DNA of 64,000 nt from Bacteroidales bacterium (lineage in GTDB: Bacteria; Bacteroidota; Bacteroidia; Bacteroidales; UBA10428). Below, in pieces: positions 45,173 to 54,716 of this stretch (position 1 is the stretch's first letter; the number at the start of each line of letters is the position of its first letter). Position numbers and translations under genes: made by a program. The stretch lies in NCBI GenBank assembly GCA_016935435.1, contig JAFGQZ010000054.1, forward strand, positions 1 to 64,000. The letters are read 5' to 3'. A model generated the notes under the pieces. The model was not told where the DNA came from. It worked only from the letters and a program-made list of their open reading frames with translations, and searched no databases.

Positions 45173-45458
45173 AAGAATGCCCCTTCCTTTTGGATATTGA
45201 AAGTTCTGTTGTTGCACTTAAAGTTATTAACTGGCTGAAATTGAGTGGTATTCTTTTTGATGGGTTTTATAAAAAGCTTTATGCCAGGCAATTAGCGTTT
45301 GGGTTAAAGCTGTTCTACATGCAAAACAGGCTGAAAAACGCATAAATATTAACAATTCGGGAGTTTTTTTTGAAAACTTTTTTGACCTGTTTGTATTGCG
45401 ATTTAAAGGTTTATCTTATATTTAGTGGTGAAAATATTAATTTTTAATCTATCTAATT

Positions 45459-45722
45459 ATGAATAAAGCTGAATTAGTTACTGCAATTGCTGAAAAAAGC
45501 GGTCTTACAAAAGCTGCTTCTGAAAAAGCTCTTAATGCCCTTACCACTGCAATTACCGAAAGCATGAAAAAAGGCCAACGTGTAGGGCTTGTTGGTTTTG
45601 GTTCTTTCTCTGTTGCTAAAAGAAGCGCCCGTACCGGCCGTAACCCTCAAACTGGCAAAGAAATTTCTATCCCGGCAAAAAAGGTTGTTAAATTTAAACC
45701 AGGTGCCGATTTGGCCCTTTAA
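45459..45722 (+). CDS. HU family DNA-binding protein
   Basis: An 87-residue nucleoid protein that bends DNA. The full HU fold is visible: N-terminal helices (MNKAELVTAIAEKSGL), the RVGLVGFGSFSV core, the RTGRNPQTGKEISIPA arm with the intercalating Pro, and the C-terminal VVKFKPGADL. Monocistronic, with a strong terminator 22 bp after its stop. Confidence 0.96.
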   Translation: MNKAELVTAIAEKSGLTKAASEKALNALTTAITESMKKGQRVGLVGFGSFSVAKRSARTGRNPQTGKEISIPAKKVVKFKPGADLAL

Positions 45723-45743
45723 TGACTCTTTTTTTGGGTTAGG

Positions 45744-45780
45744 AGCTGTCCCTTTTACCGAAGGGGGCAGCTTTTTTTTT
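45744..45780. terminator. terminator between HU and MBL genes
   Basis: A 12-bp stem (45744-45755 with 45761-45772, including G-T pairs), loop TACCG, followed by a T-run. It stops the HU transcript and lies at the end of the oppositely oriented MBL gene. Confidence 0.87.
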
Positions 45781-45785
45781 GGCGC

Positions 45786-46526
45786 TTACTGCATTTGCCT
45801 TATTCTTACTTCGCAATACGTTAAACCATTCATTAGCGAAAGCAATTCGTTGGTGTTTGTGTTCCCATAATGATAAGGGTACAAAATGCGGGGCCTGAAC
45901 ATTTGAACGGCATAGGTTACCATTTCCGGGGTCATGGTGTATGGCAGGTTCATAGGCAGAAATGCAATATCTATATCACTTAATTTTGCCATTTCGGGTA
46001 TATTTTCGGTGTCTCCGGCAATGTAAACCCTAATATCGGAAAATGTTAGCACGTAGCCGTTCCCATGGCCCTTTGGGTGGTAGGGCTCTCCGTTTTCTCT
46101 TTTGTGCAAAAGGTTATATGCCGGCACTGCTTCAATGTTTATTCCATATTCTGTTGTGCTATCGCCATTGTTTAATATGTTGCCATTAACTTCTGTGGTA
46201 TTAGAGCATATTTGTGTGTAAATCAGCCTGGCAGAGGGTTTGGTTACAGCCTGTATGGCGCCATTGTCGAAGTGGTCGCCATGATGGTGGGTAATTAGTA
46301 TTAAATCGGCCTTGGGAAATTTTGAGTAATCGGCATACCTCGATACCGGATCGATGTGCACAATAGTGTTGTTAAAGCTAAAAAACAGCGAACCGTGGCC
46401 AACAAAATAAATCATAAGTGGCCCACCGCTTGTCAGAATGGTGTCGCATTCAATTGTTTTTTGCGCAAAAAGCTGGCTTTGCCAGCCTAATGCAATAATC
46501 AACGAAAAAATAGAAAGTGGTTTCAT
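45786..46526 (-). CDS. exported metallo-beta-lactamase-fold hydrolase
   Basis: A 246-residue exported protein (signal peptide MKPLSIFSLIIALGWQSQLFAQ) with an MBL metal site: LITHHHGDHFD provides the H-x-H-x-D-H ligands, VYIAGDTENIPEM the bridging Asp and YPYHYG the last His. The sequence resembles UlaG-type and general Zn-dependent hydrolases found in many bacteria rather than true beta-lactamases. Substrate is unknown. Confidence 0.82.
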   Translation of the reverse strand: MKPLSIFSLIIALGWQSQLFAQKTIECDTILTSGGPLMIYFVGHGSLFFSFNNTIVHIDPVSRYADYSKFPKADLILITHHHGDHFDNGAIQAVTKPSARLIYTQICSNTTEVNGNILNNGDSTTEYGINIEAVPAYNLLHKRENGEPYHPKGHGNGYVLTFSDIRVYIAGDTENIPEMAKLSDIDIAFLPMNLPYTMTPEMVTYAVQMFRPRILYPYHYGNTNTNELLSLMNGLTYCEVRIRQMQ

Positions 46527-46762
46527 ATCGGTATGGTTTAAGGCATTGTCAATTTATGTAAAACAGGCCTAAGTGGCTATTTTGTCGATGAATGTAATGC
46601 TTAAAATTACTAAAACATTTTTTTTGTTGCACCCTAAATCGCAATTAATCGTTTGCTTACAATTAATGTATGGTATTGGTTCATTTTTATTATATTGGCA
46701 GCATATTTTTTTACAGGGCGTTGAAAACCGACAAGAAATATATTCTTTATAACAGAATTTGT

Positions 46763-49708
46763 ATGTTGCTGGTTACCCGGCTGGTTGTTTCTGTTGTCTC
46801 AGCCCACCAGGGAAATATCCGTTTTAACAATGTAACACCGAACGAATTTCCGGAAATGGGCTATATTCTTTCGATTTACCAGGATAACCAGGGTTATATG
46901 TGGTTTGGCACTTATAACGGGTTGTACAGGTATAATGGAGTCGAATATTTATCGTTTCAGTTTAAAGAGGGCGATACCAACACAATTTCAAACTCGGTAG
47001 TGCATGCAATTGTTGAGGACAAAAGCGGCAACCTTTGGATAGGAACCGAATACGGGTTAAACCGTTACAACCCTGAAACCGGGAAATTTAATGTTTTTCA
47101 TGCCGATAAAAACAAGAAAAACAGTATTCTGCACGATCATGCAAGGGCATTAAATGTAGATAGCCAGGGCATTGTGTGGATTGGCACATACGGTGGCGGG
47201 CTAAACTGGTACAACCCGGCAACCGGGAAATTTGGATCGCTACGTAAAAATGCTGCTGAAGGCAGGGGGTTTAAAAGCGGCCGTATTAACTGCCTTGCAC
47301 GCGAAAACGACTCAATACTCTGGGTTGGTTTTGAAGAAGGGGGGATTAGCCGGGTAAACACAAAAACATTCGAGGTACAAACATTTCTGGCCGATAGCCT
47401 TAATAAGCTTACTATTGCCGATATTTATATTGATATAAACAAAAAGATATGGGTTGGCACCTGGCGCAACGGTTTGTTCAGGTTCCACCCTGAAGCAGGC
47501 AATTTTCTGCCGGAGGATATTCTGCCACATCAAAACTGGACAGCCAAATCGATAGTAGAAGATGCTGAAGGGAACCTGCTTATAGGTTCATTTGGGGAAG
47601 GCCTTATCAGGTACAACGACCAGAGTGGGGAAAAGGAGTTTTTTGTCCACGACGAAAATGATGTTACCAGTCTTATCAGTAATCAGTTGTGGAAATTATT
47701 TGCCGACAGATCGAAAATTATCTGGATTGGAAGTTTCGGGCAGGGATTAGGCCAGTTCGACAAATACCGGTATAAAATGTCGGCATTTGTAAATTTTAAC
47801 CCGGCAAACGGGGGGCTTGGAAACAAGCAGGTAAATGCGATTTTTCAATCGGCCGACGGAAAAATATGGATAGGTACCAAAAGCGGATTAAACCAATACG
47901 ATATGAAACAAGATAAGATTGTATCGTATCACCTGCCTGAACTTGAGATTACCATGATTAAGGAAGGCAGCGCGAATAACCTGGTTGTGGCCACTACTAC
48001 CGGTTTGTTTCTGTATAACCCGCAAAACCGGAAAAAAACAATTCTATACCGAAAAAACCCGGGCGCTGCTGTTTCGCAGGAACATATTACAGTGGTTAAA
48101 GCCGATAAGTCGAACAATTTATGGTTTGCCATTTACGACGAAGGCCTGTTTTTCATGCCGGCAATTAAAACACCGAATGGCTTCAAATACGATGTGGGTA
48201 AAATGGTCCAGTTATATTCCGAAACCGAGTCGAACACAAATTCTTCAAATATTATCTGGGATATTGCTTTTATTTCCGAGACTGAAATCTGGTTAACCAC
48301 CAACAAAAATATTACCAGCTACACAATTAGTTCCGGAAAGTTAGAGCCAATGGCCAAGTTTGCGCACAGTGTGTTTTACGATAAAATTCCCGGTGTGGTT
48401 TGGGCAGGAAGCCTGGGGCAAGGGTTGATTAGCATTGACAAATCGACAACTACCACAAAACACTATACAACTGCCAATGGCCTGGCAAGCGATGTAATAA
48501 TGGGGATTTTGTCGGATATTGATGGAAATATCTGGGTTAGCTCCAATACCGGAATTTCGAAAATTAACCCCATCACAGGCTCTGTTCGTAACTACGATAC
48601 ATACGATGGACTGGTTAGCCGGAGATTTATACTGCACTCAGCCTGCCGCCTGGCATCAGGTGAACTGTTGTTCGGCAGCGATAATGGTTTTACTTTGTTC
48701 GATCCGCTTAAGGTAAAAGACAGCCCATACCTGCCAAATGTTAAGGTTACCGATATTAAGTTGTTTAACAAATCAATAACCTATGAAAAGGCTTCGGGCG
48801 ATAATAAAAAAATGGATAAGCCCCTTGATGGCACCGATATGGTGGAGTTAAGCTATCGCGACAATACAATTACCATTGGGTTTGTGGCACTTTGTTTCTC
48901 AGCCCCGGAGAAAGTTAAATATGCTTATATGCTTGAAGGTTTCGATTCCGATTGGATTTATACCGATTTTGAAAACCGAACGGCAACCTATACCAACCTC
49001 GATGGTGGCGAATATGTTTTTAAGGTAAAAGCAACCAATGCCGATGAGGTCTGGTCTGATAAAATTTCAAGCCTAAAACTTACTATTACCCCGCCATTTT
49101 GGAAATTGCCCTTGTTTAGGGCCACTATGCTATTTTTTGCTTTTGGACTTGTGTTGCTGTTTTACCGTAACCGCGTTCAAACTATTAAGCAAAATGCATT
49201 AAAAAAATACAACGACGAGAAAATAAAACGCGAAAGGGAAATATCGGCATTAAACAACGAAAAACTTGATGTTGAACTGGAATTCAAGAAAAAAGAACTT
49301 GCATCGTCAACCCTCGACATAATTCGTAAAAACGAAGAACTTACCAAGCTGCATGACGAACTGGTGAAAATATCCCACGATGTTATGCCCAAAAACAGGG
49401 CCCGCATACAAAAACTCATAAAGGAAATTGAGAATAGTATCGACGATATTAACCAATGGGAGTATTTCGAGAAAAACTTTAATGTATTGCACGGCGATTT
49501 TTTAAAGCGTTTTGCCTCCGATTTTCCGAAACTCACTAATAAAGACCTGAAGATTTGTGCTTTTATACGCATGAATTTCGATAATAAAGAAATTGCAAGA
49601 ACCCTCAACATAACAATCGAAAGCCTTGGGGTCAGCCGTACACGTATCCGTAAAAAAATTGGCCTCGACAAAGATTTGTTTCTGAACGATTATATTCTTC
49701 GTTATTAA
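46763..49708 (+). CDS. membrane Reg_prop/Y_Y_Y regulator with C-terminal HTH
   Basis: About 981 residues. Periplasmic Reg_prop repeats (about 20-690, repeated W-I-G-T and GLN-Y patterns), Y_Y_Y domain (about 700-765, LEGFDSDWIYTDFENRTATYTNL region), one membrane segment (about 779-800), a cytoplasmic coiled coil and a C-terminal LuxR-like HTH (about 922-981, DLKICAFIRMNFDNKEIARTLNI). There is no HisKA, HATPase or receiver, so sensing and DNA binding are on one chain without phosphotransfer: a one-component membrane transcription factor. I start at the ATG at 46763 (MLLVTRLVVS); the ATG at 46670 is possible. It lies directly upstream of the GH81 gene. Confidence 0.85.
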   Translation: MLLVTRLVVSVVSAHQGNIRFNNVTPNEFPEMGYILSIYQDNQGYMWFGTYNGLYRYNGVEYLSFQFKEGDTNTISNSVVHAIVEDKSGNLWIGTEYGLNRYNPETGKFNVFHADKNKKNSILHDHARALNVDSQGIVWIGTYGGGLNWYNPATGKFGSLRKNAAEGRGFKSGRINCLARENDSILWVGFEEGGISRVNTKTFEVQTFLADSLNKLTIADIYIDINKKIWVGTWRNGLFRFHPEAGNFLPEDILPHQNWTAKSIVEDAEGNLLIGSFGEGLIRYNDQSGEKEFFVHDENDVTSLISNQLWKLFADRSKIIWIGSFGQGLGQFDKYRYKMSAFVNFNPANGGLGNKQVNAIFQSADGKIWIGTKSGLNQYDMKQDKIVSYHLPELEITMIKEGSANNLVVATTTGLFLYNPQNRKKTILYRKNPGAAVSQEHITVVKADKSNNLWFAIYDEGLFFMPAIKTPNGFKYDVGKMVQLYSETESNTNSSNIIWDIAFISETEIWLTTNKNITSYTISSGKLEPMAKFAHSVFYDKIPGVVWAGSLGQGLISIDKSTTTTKHYTTANGLASDVIMGILSDIDGNIWVSSNTGISKINPITGSVRNYDTYDGLVSRRFILHSACRLASGELLFGSDNGFTLFDPLKVKDSPYLPNVKVTDIKLFNKSITYEKASGDNKKMDKPLDGTDMVELSYRDNTITIGFVALCFSAPEKVKYAYMLEGFDSDWIYTDFENRTATYTNLDGGEYVFKVKATNADEVWSDKISSLKLTITPPFWKLPLFRATMLFFAFGLVLLFYRNRVQTIKQNALKKYNDEKIKREREISALNNEKLDVELEFKKKELASSTLDIIRKNEELTKLHDELVKISHDVMPKNRARIQKLIKEIENSIDDINQWEYFEKNFNVLHGDFLKRFASDFPKLTNKDLKICAFIRMNFDNKEIARTLNITIESLGVSRTRIRKKIGLDKDLFLNDYILRY

Positions 49709-49756
49709 TTCCTGTTTTTATTGTAATATTCATTAATTCAGGTTTTTGGCAAATGT

Positions 49757-49798
49757 TGTTATATGTTTGTTATAAGCCTGTTTTATGCTTGTTATATG
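49757..49798 (+). promoter_or_regulatory. four 11-bp-spaced direct repeats upstream of the GH81 gene
   Basis: TGTTATATG at 49757-49765, TGTTATAAG at 49768-49776, TGTTTTATG at 49779-49787 and TGTTATATG at 49790-49798 start exactly 11 bp apart, one helical turn each, so all face the same side of the helix. The array lies 170 bp upstream of the GH81 ATG and 48 bp after the stop of the membrane HTH regulator, which is the obvious candidate to bind it. No such array was seen in the other intergenic regions I checked by eye. Confidence 0.6.
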
Positions 49799-49967
49799 CT
49801 TAATAAACCCGGAAAAGATTAAGTGCAATATATTGTCGCACCATTTTCTGAATACGGAAACTATTAGCGACAGGGAATAATTAACGCCCAAAAGCCCTTT
49901 CGAAATAAATTTTCCAAAACAGAAAACCGGAAAGCCCATTTTTTAATCTAACTAATTGACAAAAATT

Positions 49968-52900
49968 ATGAGAAGATTTTTATCACTGTTTTTCCTGGTT
50001 TGCCTTTTTGTTCTGATAAATGGCAGGCAGGTGAATGCACAAACCCCGGTTGCCATTGGCAACGGTAGTTATGCATCGTTCCCTCCGGCAAACGAACTGG
50101 AATTTGTTTGGGACGGGGTAACCTATTACGACGATTATAATTTCGTCTATAACAACCCTATTTATGTGGCCGATGGCGAAACCCGGCCAATTCCTACAAA
50201 CGATTGGTGGACACGGGTATTAATCGACCAATATGGCGGGTTGCTTTTTGCCTACCCGCTGGTTATGGAGCCTACTGCTCAAGGTCTGAAAGTGCAATAT
50301 CCAATTGGGTTTAATGCTTCCGGCAGCGATTTGGATCGCGGCACCGGGCTTTTGGTAAAAGCCGATAATTACACCCCTGCAAAGGCAATAGCTTCTAATT
50401 GGTCCGACTGGGCAGTTGAAATGAAAATGCCTGGCACTGCTGCCGGCACAAACATGACTGTAACCATGGCCCATGGCATTCCTTTTACTTATATCGAATC
50501 GAGCGGTATTAACCCTGTAATTACTGCAAGTGCTGGCGCATCGTATTTTACTGCAAGCGGTGCTGCTGCTTCATTCCCGGTTGCATCGGGTGGTTCGTTT
50601 ATTGTATCCTCCGAAGGAAGGTTGTTTGGTATCCACCTGGGTTCGGGGGTTACAGCCGACATTACTGGCCGCCAGCATATAACCGTTGATTTGGGCGCAA
50701 GCTATTCGCTAAATGCCCTTAACCTGTTTTGGGAAACTGCCTATGCCAAAGGGTATGTTGTGCAAACCTCTACAAACAACTCAACCTGGACAACCCACCA
50801 TACTATAACTAACGGCGATGGCGGCACCGACAATCTTTCGCTTTCAGGCAGTGCCCGCTATGTGAGGATCCTGCTCAACGAAAGGGGCACTATTTTTGCT
50901 TACTCGCTTTTCGAAATTCAGGTTATGAGCGGCAGTACAAACGTTGCCCTCAATAAAAGTGTAACAGCCTCATCGAACGAACAGGGCTTTACACCAAACC
51001 TTGCCGTCGATGGCAATATGGGCACGCGCTGGGCATCGTTGGCCGGCGCCGAAGAAAAGCTTGTTATTAATATGAACAATGGCTCAAACCATTTTACCAT
51101 TTCGGCACTGAAACAATACAGCGATTTAACCGAGTACAACAACTATGCACACAATAAGCCAATCGACACAAAAGTCGATTACAGCTATGATGTTGCCGGC
51201 GGAAAAGTAAACACTACCTGGACAATTACAACAACAAACCTTAATGGTGGTACCGCAGGTAATACCATTCAGGGTTTTATTCCACACCATTATAAAAACA
51301 CGGTATCGTCTAATGTAACATATACTTCCAGAAATTATGTTACTGCACGTGGATCGATGCGCACTGCTATTGGCCGTTCGTTCTCGTTTTCTTATAAGTT
51401 TGGCGGAATTTTGCCCAGCTTCACTTCGCCCTATAAAAATTCTGCCGATGCCAATTCGTATAACTCAAATGTAATGTATGCCCTGGTTACCGAGTTTGCC
51501 AATGCTAAAAACAGCTATGGGGCCGATACATATTGGGGCGGCAAAGATTTGGTGAACCTGGCCAAATATACCCTTATGGCGAAGGAACTTAACCACCAGT
51601 CGTATGAAAAGCTGAAGGCTAAAACACGCGAGGCCCTGGTTGACTGGCTCACCTACACTCCTGGCGAACCGGAACACTATTTTGCCCGCTACGACAGGTG
51701 GAAAGCCATTGTTGGGTTCGACCAGTCGTACGGTTCGGCACAATTTACCGATAACCATTTCCATTATGGATACCTTACCCTTGCAGCAGCACTTTACGGT
51801 ATGGTTGACAGCGAATTTCTTTCAAGCTACAGTGGAATGCTCGAATTGGTAACAAAACAATATGCAAACTGGGTTCGCAACGATAATTTCCTGCCCTATT
51901 TCCGTACTTTCGACCCCTGGATAGGACATTCATACGCCGGAGGCACAAGCTCGGGCGGCGGAAATAACCAGGAATCGACTTCGGAGGCCATGCAGTCGTG
52001 GATTGGGATGTTCCTTTTGGGCGAGGCTATGGGCAATACTGCCATGCGCGATGCAGGGGCTTTTGGGTATGTCAGCGAAGCTGCAGCTACCCTTGAGTAC
52101 TGGTTCGATTGGGACGAACAAAACCTCCCTGCCCAATATCCGCATAATATTGTTGGTATTTTATGGAATGGCGGATATGCCTATGGAACTTATTTCAGCG
52201 CCAGTCCCGTGCATATACATGGTATTCAGTACCTGCCGGTTTGTCCTGGGTTTAAATACCTTGCCCAAAACAAAACATGGGCTGCCCGCGAATATGCCGA
52301 TATGATGAACGAATCAAGGGCTGTTGACGGCCATACCAACGAACTCGATTTTGGCGACGATTGGGCACATGTTGCCCTGGGTTTCAGGCTGCTTTACGAT
52401 CCGGCTTATGTGTCGAATTTTATTAACACCAACCTCGCCCTGGGCAAAGGCCATGAAAAATATATTATGGATTATGAAGTGTCGGGGATGACTTATTTTT
52501 ATACCCATGCCATTCAAAACCTCGGTAACTTCTCCTTTAATTTTTACACCAATTTCCCTTCTTCCAGTGTGTTCGAAAAGAACGGGGCTTTCAGTCATGC
52601 AGTAGTCTATAATTCATCGGCAAGTGCCCGCACATGCAATGTTTATAATGCTGCTGGTGGGGTTGTTGCATCGTTTAGCGTTCCTGCTAAAACTTTGTTT
52701 ACTTATCCAGAATTGCCAAAAACCGGACAGGCCCCCGATGGTTGCTATGCCTTAACAAGTGTAGCTTCGGCTACTTCGGGAAATTCTTCGGCCCCTGCCG
52801 CAGTTGATGGCAGCATGGGAACTCGCTGGATTGCCGATAATACAAATCCTTGTGTGTTTAACCTCGATTTGGGCGTGAAATGCGATGTGAGTGAACTTTC

Positions 52901-54617
52901 AATAGCCTGGGAAGCTGCAAACGCCAGTGCATATACTGTACAAGGTTCAAATGACGGCTCAACATGGACAACCGTAAGAAGTTTTACCGGTATGCCGGCA
53001 ACTATTCGTACCGATGTAATCAATAACTTCACTTCGGGCTACAGGTACATCAGGCTGAATATAACATCGGCTTCTACATCGTGGCCTTATTCAATTTATG
53101 AAATAAATACCTGCGGCGTAGTTTCCGATGGCGGTTCTACTCCTGTTACAGGAAAGCCCATACCCGGAAAAATTGAAGCTGAAAGCTACGATCGTATGTC
53201 AGGCATTCAAACCGAAGCTACAACCGATATCGGTGGCGGACAGAATGTAGGCTGGATAGATGCCGGCGATTGGCTCGAATTTGATGTTGCTGTGGCCGAA
53301 GCAGGAACTTACACAGTTAACCTGCGGGCTGCTTCTCCTTCTGGCGGTGCCTCGGCTGCTATTTTGTCGGGTGGCGTACAGAAAGGCACTCTTGCCATAA
53401 CCTCAACCGGCGGATGGCAGGTTTGGACAACCGTTTCAACTACAGTGCAACTCAGTGCCGGTAACCAGGTGTTACGTGTTTTAGCCAATACCGGCGGGTT
53501 TAATATAAACTGGATTGAATTTGTTGCTGGTGGCGACGATGGAGATGATGACGGGGATGACGAAATTGACCCAACACTAAACCTGGCCTTAAACAAACCT
53601 GTTTATGTGTCGTCGGTTGAAAATGCCGACATGGCTGGCACAAATGCGGTTGACGGTTCGGGTACTACCCGCTGGTCGAGTGCATTCAGCGATCCGCAAT
53701 GGATTTATGTCGATTTGGGATCGGTTTACACCATTGGAAGGGTAAAAGTTACCTGGGAAACAGCTATGGCTAGCAATTACCAGGTACAGGTTTCAGAAAA
53801 TGCCAGTGCCTGGACAACTGTGAAAACCATTACCGGTAATTCTTCGGCGGTTAACGACCATACAGGCCTGACTGCTACAGGCAGGTATGTAAGAATATAT
53901 GGAACAACCCGAAGTACTGTATATGGGTATTCAATTTTTGAACTGGAAGTTTATGGAGCATCGGCCCCTGTTACAAATATTCATGTTGAAGCAGAAAGCT
54001 ATTCGGCCATGAACGGCATTGCCCTTGAAACAACCAGCGATGCCGGAGGTGGCCAAAATGTCGGTTGGATTGATGCGGGCGACTGGATGGAGTATTCTGT
54101 GAATATACCTTCTGCCGGAACTTATACCATAAGCTACAGGGTGGCCAGTTCTCCAGGCGGCGGACAACTTATACTCCGCTCGGGAAGTAACAACCTGGCT
54201 ACAACAAATATTGCAGCCACTGGTGGCTGGCAGGTATGGACAACGCTTACTGCAACTGCCAATCTGGGTGCCGGACAACAAACCTTGCGTTTGTATGCAC
54301 AAGCAGGCGGGTTTAATATTAACTGGTTTGAAATATCAGCCGGGCTGAAAGAGGCCGGGGAAAGCTTGAATACTGAAAGCACAATTTCCTTTAATGTGTT
54401 CCCTAACCCGGTGGTTGATGAACTCAACCTTCTGGGAAATATGCCTGTTCGGAACGTGTCAATATTCAATGTTGCTGGCAAACTTGTTTATAACGAAACA
54501 TACAACGAATACCTTACAGAGGTTACTGTTGCAACAGGCAATCTTGAAAGCGGCATTTATTTTATCAGGGCTGAAGGCGAAACATCGGCCGTAACACGCA
54601 AATTCATTAAACAATAA
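49968..54617 (+). CDS. GH81 endo-beta-1,3-glucanase, multi-modular, T9SS-exported
   Basis: A 1549-residue secreted enzyme hydrolysing beta-1,3-glucan. Start at ATG 49968 (MRRFLSLFFLVCLFVL signal peptide), not the TTG 12 bases earlier. Modules: GH81 (about 26-915) with general-acid Asp in FTDNHFHYGYL (D595) and catalytic Glu in NQESTSEAM (E669/E673); discoidin-like sequence inserted inside the GH81 beta-sandwich at about 231-362; a discoidin (F5/8C) domain (921-1049); a CBM6-like module (1066-1186); an Asp-rich linker (1190-1201); a second discoidin domain (1204-1331); a second CBM6-like module (1336-1457, GGGQNVGWIDAGDW repeated in both); and a T9SS sorting domain (1471-1549, VFPNPVVDEL). Probably kept at the cell surface or released. 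Confidence 0.93.
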   Translation: MRRFLSLFFLVCLFVLINGRQVNAQTPVAIGNGSYASFPPANELEFVWDGVTYYDDYNFVYNNPIYVADGETRPIPTNDWWTRVLIDQYGGLLFAYPLVMEPTAQGLKVQYPIGFNASGSDLDRGTGLLVKADNYTPAKAIASNWSDWAVEMKMPGTAAGTNMTVTMAHGIPFTYIESSGINPVITASAGASYFTASGAAASFPVASGGSFIVSSEGRLFGIHLGSGVTADITGRQHITVDLGASYSLNALNLFWETAYAKGYVVQTSTNNSTWTTHHTITNGDGGTDNLSLSGSARYVRILLNERGTIFAYSLFEIQVMSGSTNVALNKSVTASSNEQGFTPNLAVDGNMGTRWASLAGAEEKLVINMNNGSNHFTISALKQYSDLTEYNNYAHNKPIDTKVDYSYDVAGGKVNTTWTITTTNLNGGTAGNTIQGFIPHHYKNTVSSNVTYTSRNYVTARGSMRTAIGRSFSFSYKFGGILPSFTSPYKNSADANSYNSNVMYALVTEFANAKNSYGADTYWGGKDLVNLAKYTLMAKELNHQSYEKLKAKTREALVDWLTYTPGEPEHYFARYDRWKAIVGFDQSYGSAQFTDNHFHYGYLTLAAALYGMVDSEFLSSYSGMLELVTKQYANWVRNDNFLPYFRTFDPWIGHSYAGGTSSGGGNNQESTSEAMQSWIGMFLLGEAMGNTAMRDAGAFGYVSEAAATLEYWFDWDEQNLPAQYPHNIVGILWNGGYAYGTYFSASPVHIHGIQYLPVCPGFKYLAQNKTWAAREYADMMNESRAVDGHTNELDFGDDWAHVALGFRLLYDPAYVSNFINTNLALGKGHEKYIMDYEVSGMTYFYTHAIQNLGNFSFNFYTNFPSSSVFEKNGAFSHAVVYNSSASARTCNVYNAAGGVVASFSVPAKTLFTYPELPKTGQAPDGCYALTSVASATSGNSSAPAAVDGSMGTRWIADNTNPCVFNLDLGVKCDVSELSIAWEAANASAYTVQGSNDGSTWTTVRSFTGMPATIRTDVINNFTSGYRYIRLNITSASTSWPYSIYEINTCGVVSDGGSTPVTGKPIPGKIEAESYDRMSGIQTEATTDIGGGQNVGWIDAGDWLEFDVAVAEAGTYTVNLRAASPSGGASAAILSGGVQKGTLAITSTGGWQVWTTVSTTVQLSAGNQVLRVLANTGGFNINWIEFVAGGDDGDDDGDDEIDPTLNLALNKPVYVSSVENADMAGTNAVDGSGTTRWSSAFSDPQWIYVDLGSVYTIGRVKVTWETAMASNYQVQVSENASAWTTVKTITGNSSAVNDHTGLTATGRYVRIYGTTRSTVYGYSIFELEVYGASAPVTNIHVEAESYSAMNGIALETTSDAGGGQNVGWIDAGDWMEYSVNIPSAGTYTISYRVASSPGGGQLILRSGSNNLATTNIAATGGWQVWTTLTATANLGAGQQTLRLYAQAGGFNINWFEISAGLKEAGESLNTESTISFNVFPNPVVDELNLLGNMPVRNVSIFNVAGKLVYNETYNEYLTEVTVATGNLESGIYFIRAEGETSAVTRKFIKQ

Positions 54618-54630
54618 AATTAATTTTTAC

Positions 54631-54660
54631 CGGCCGGGATGAAATATTCCCGGCCCCTTT
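54631..54660 (+). terminator. terminator after the GH81 gene
   Basis: A perfect 8-bp GC-rich stem (GGCCGGGA 54633-54640 with TCCCGGCC 54649-54656), 8-base loop, followed by CCTTT. The T-run is short, so read-through into the next gene is likely. Confidence 0.6.
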
Positions 54661-54716
54661 ATAAACACCCATACAGGACTAACTCAATTATCAAACGTTA
54701 AATACTTTTCACAATT

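Noticed and set aside
45173..45458. Possible small gene between the CoA-binding protein and HU genes
   Set aside because: No open frame with a plausible start and family resemblance; left as non-coding.
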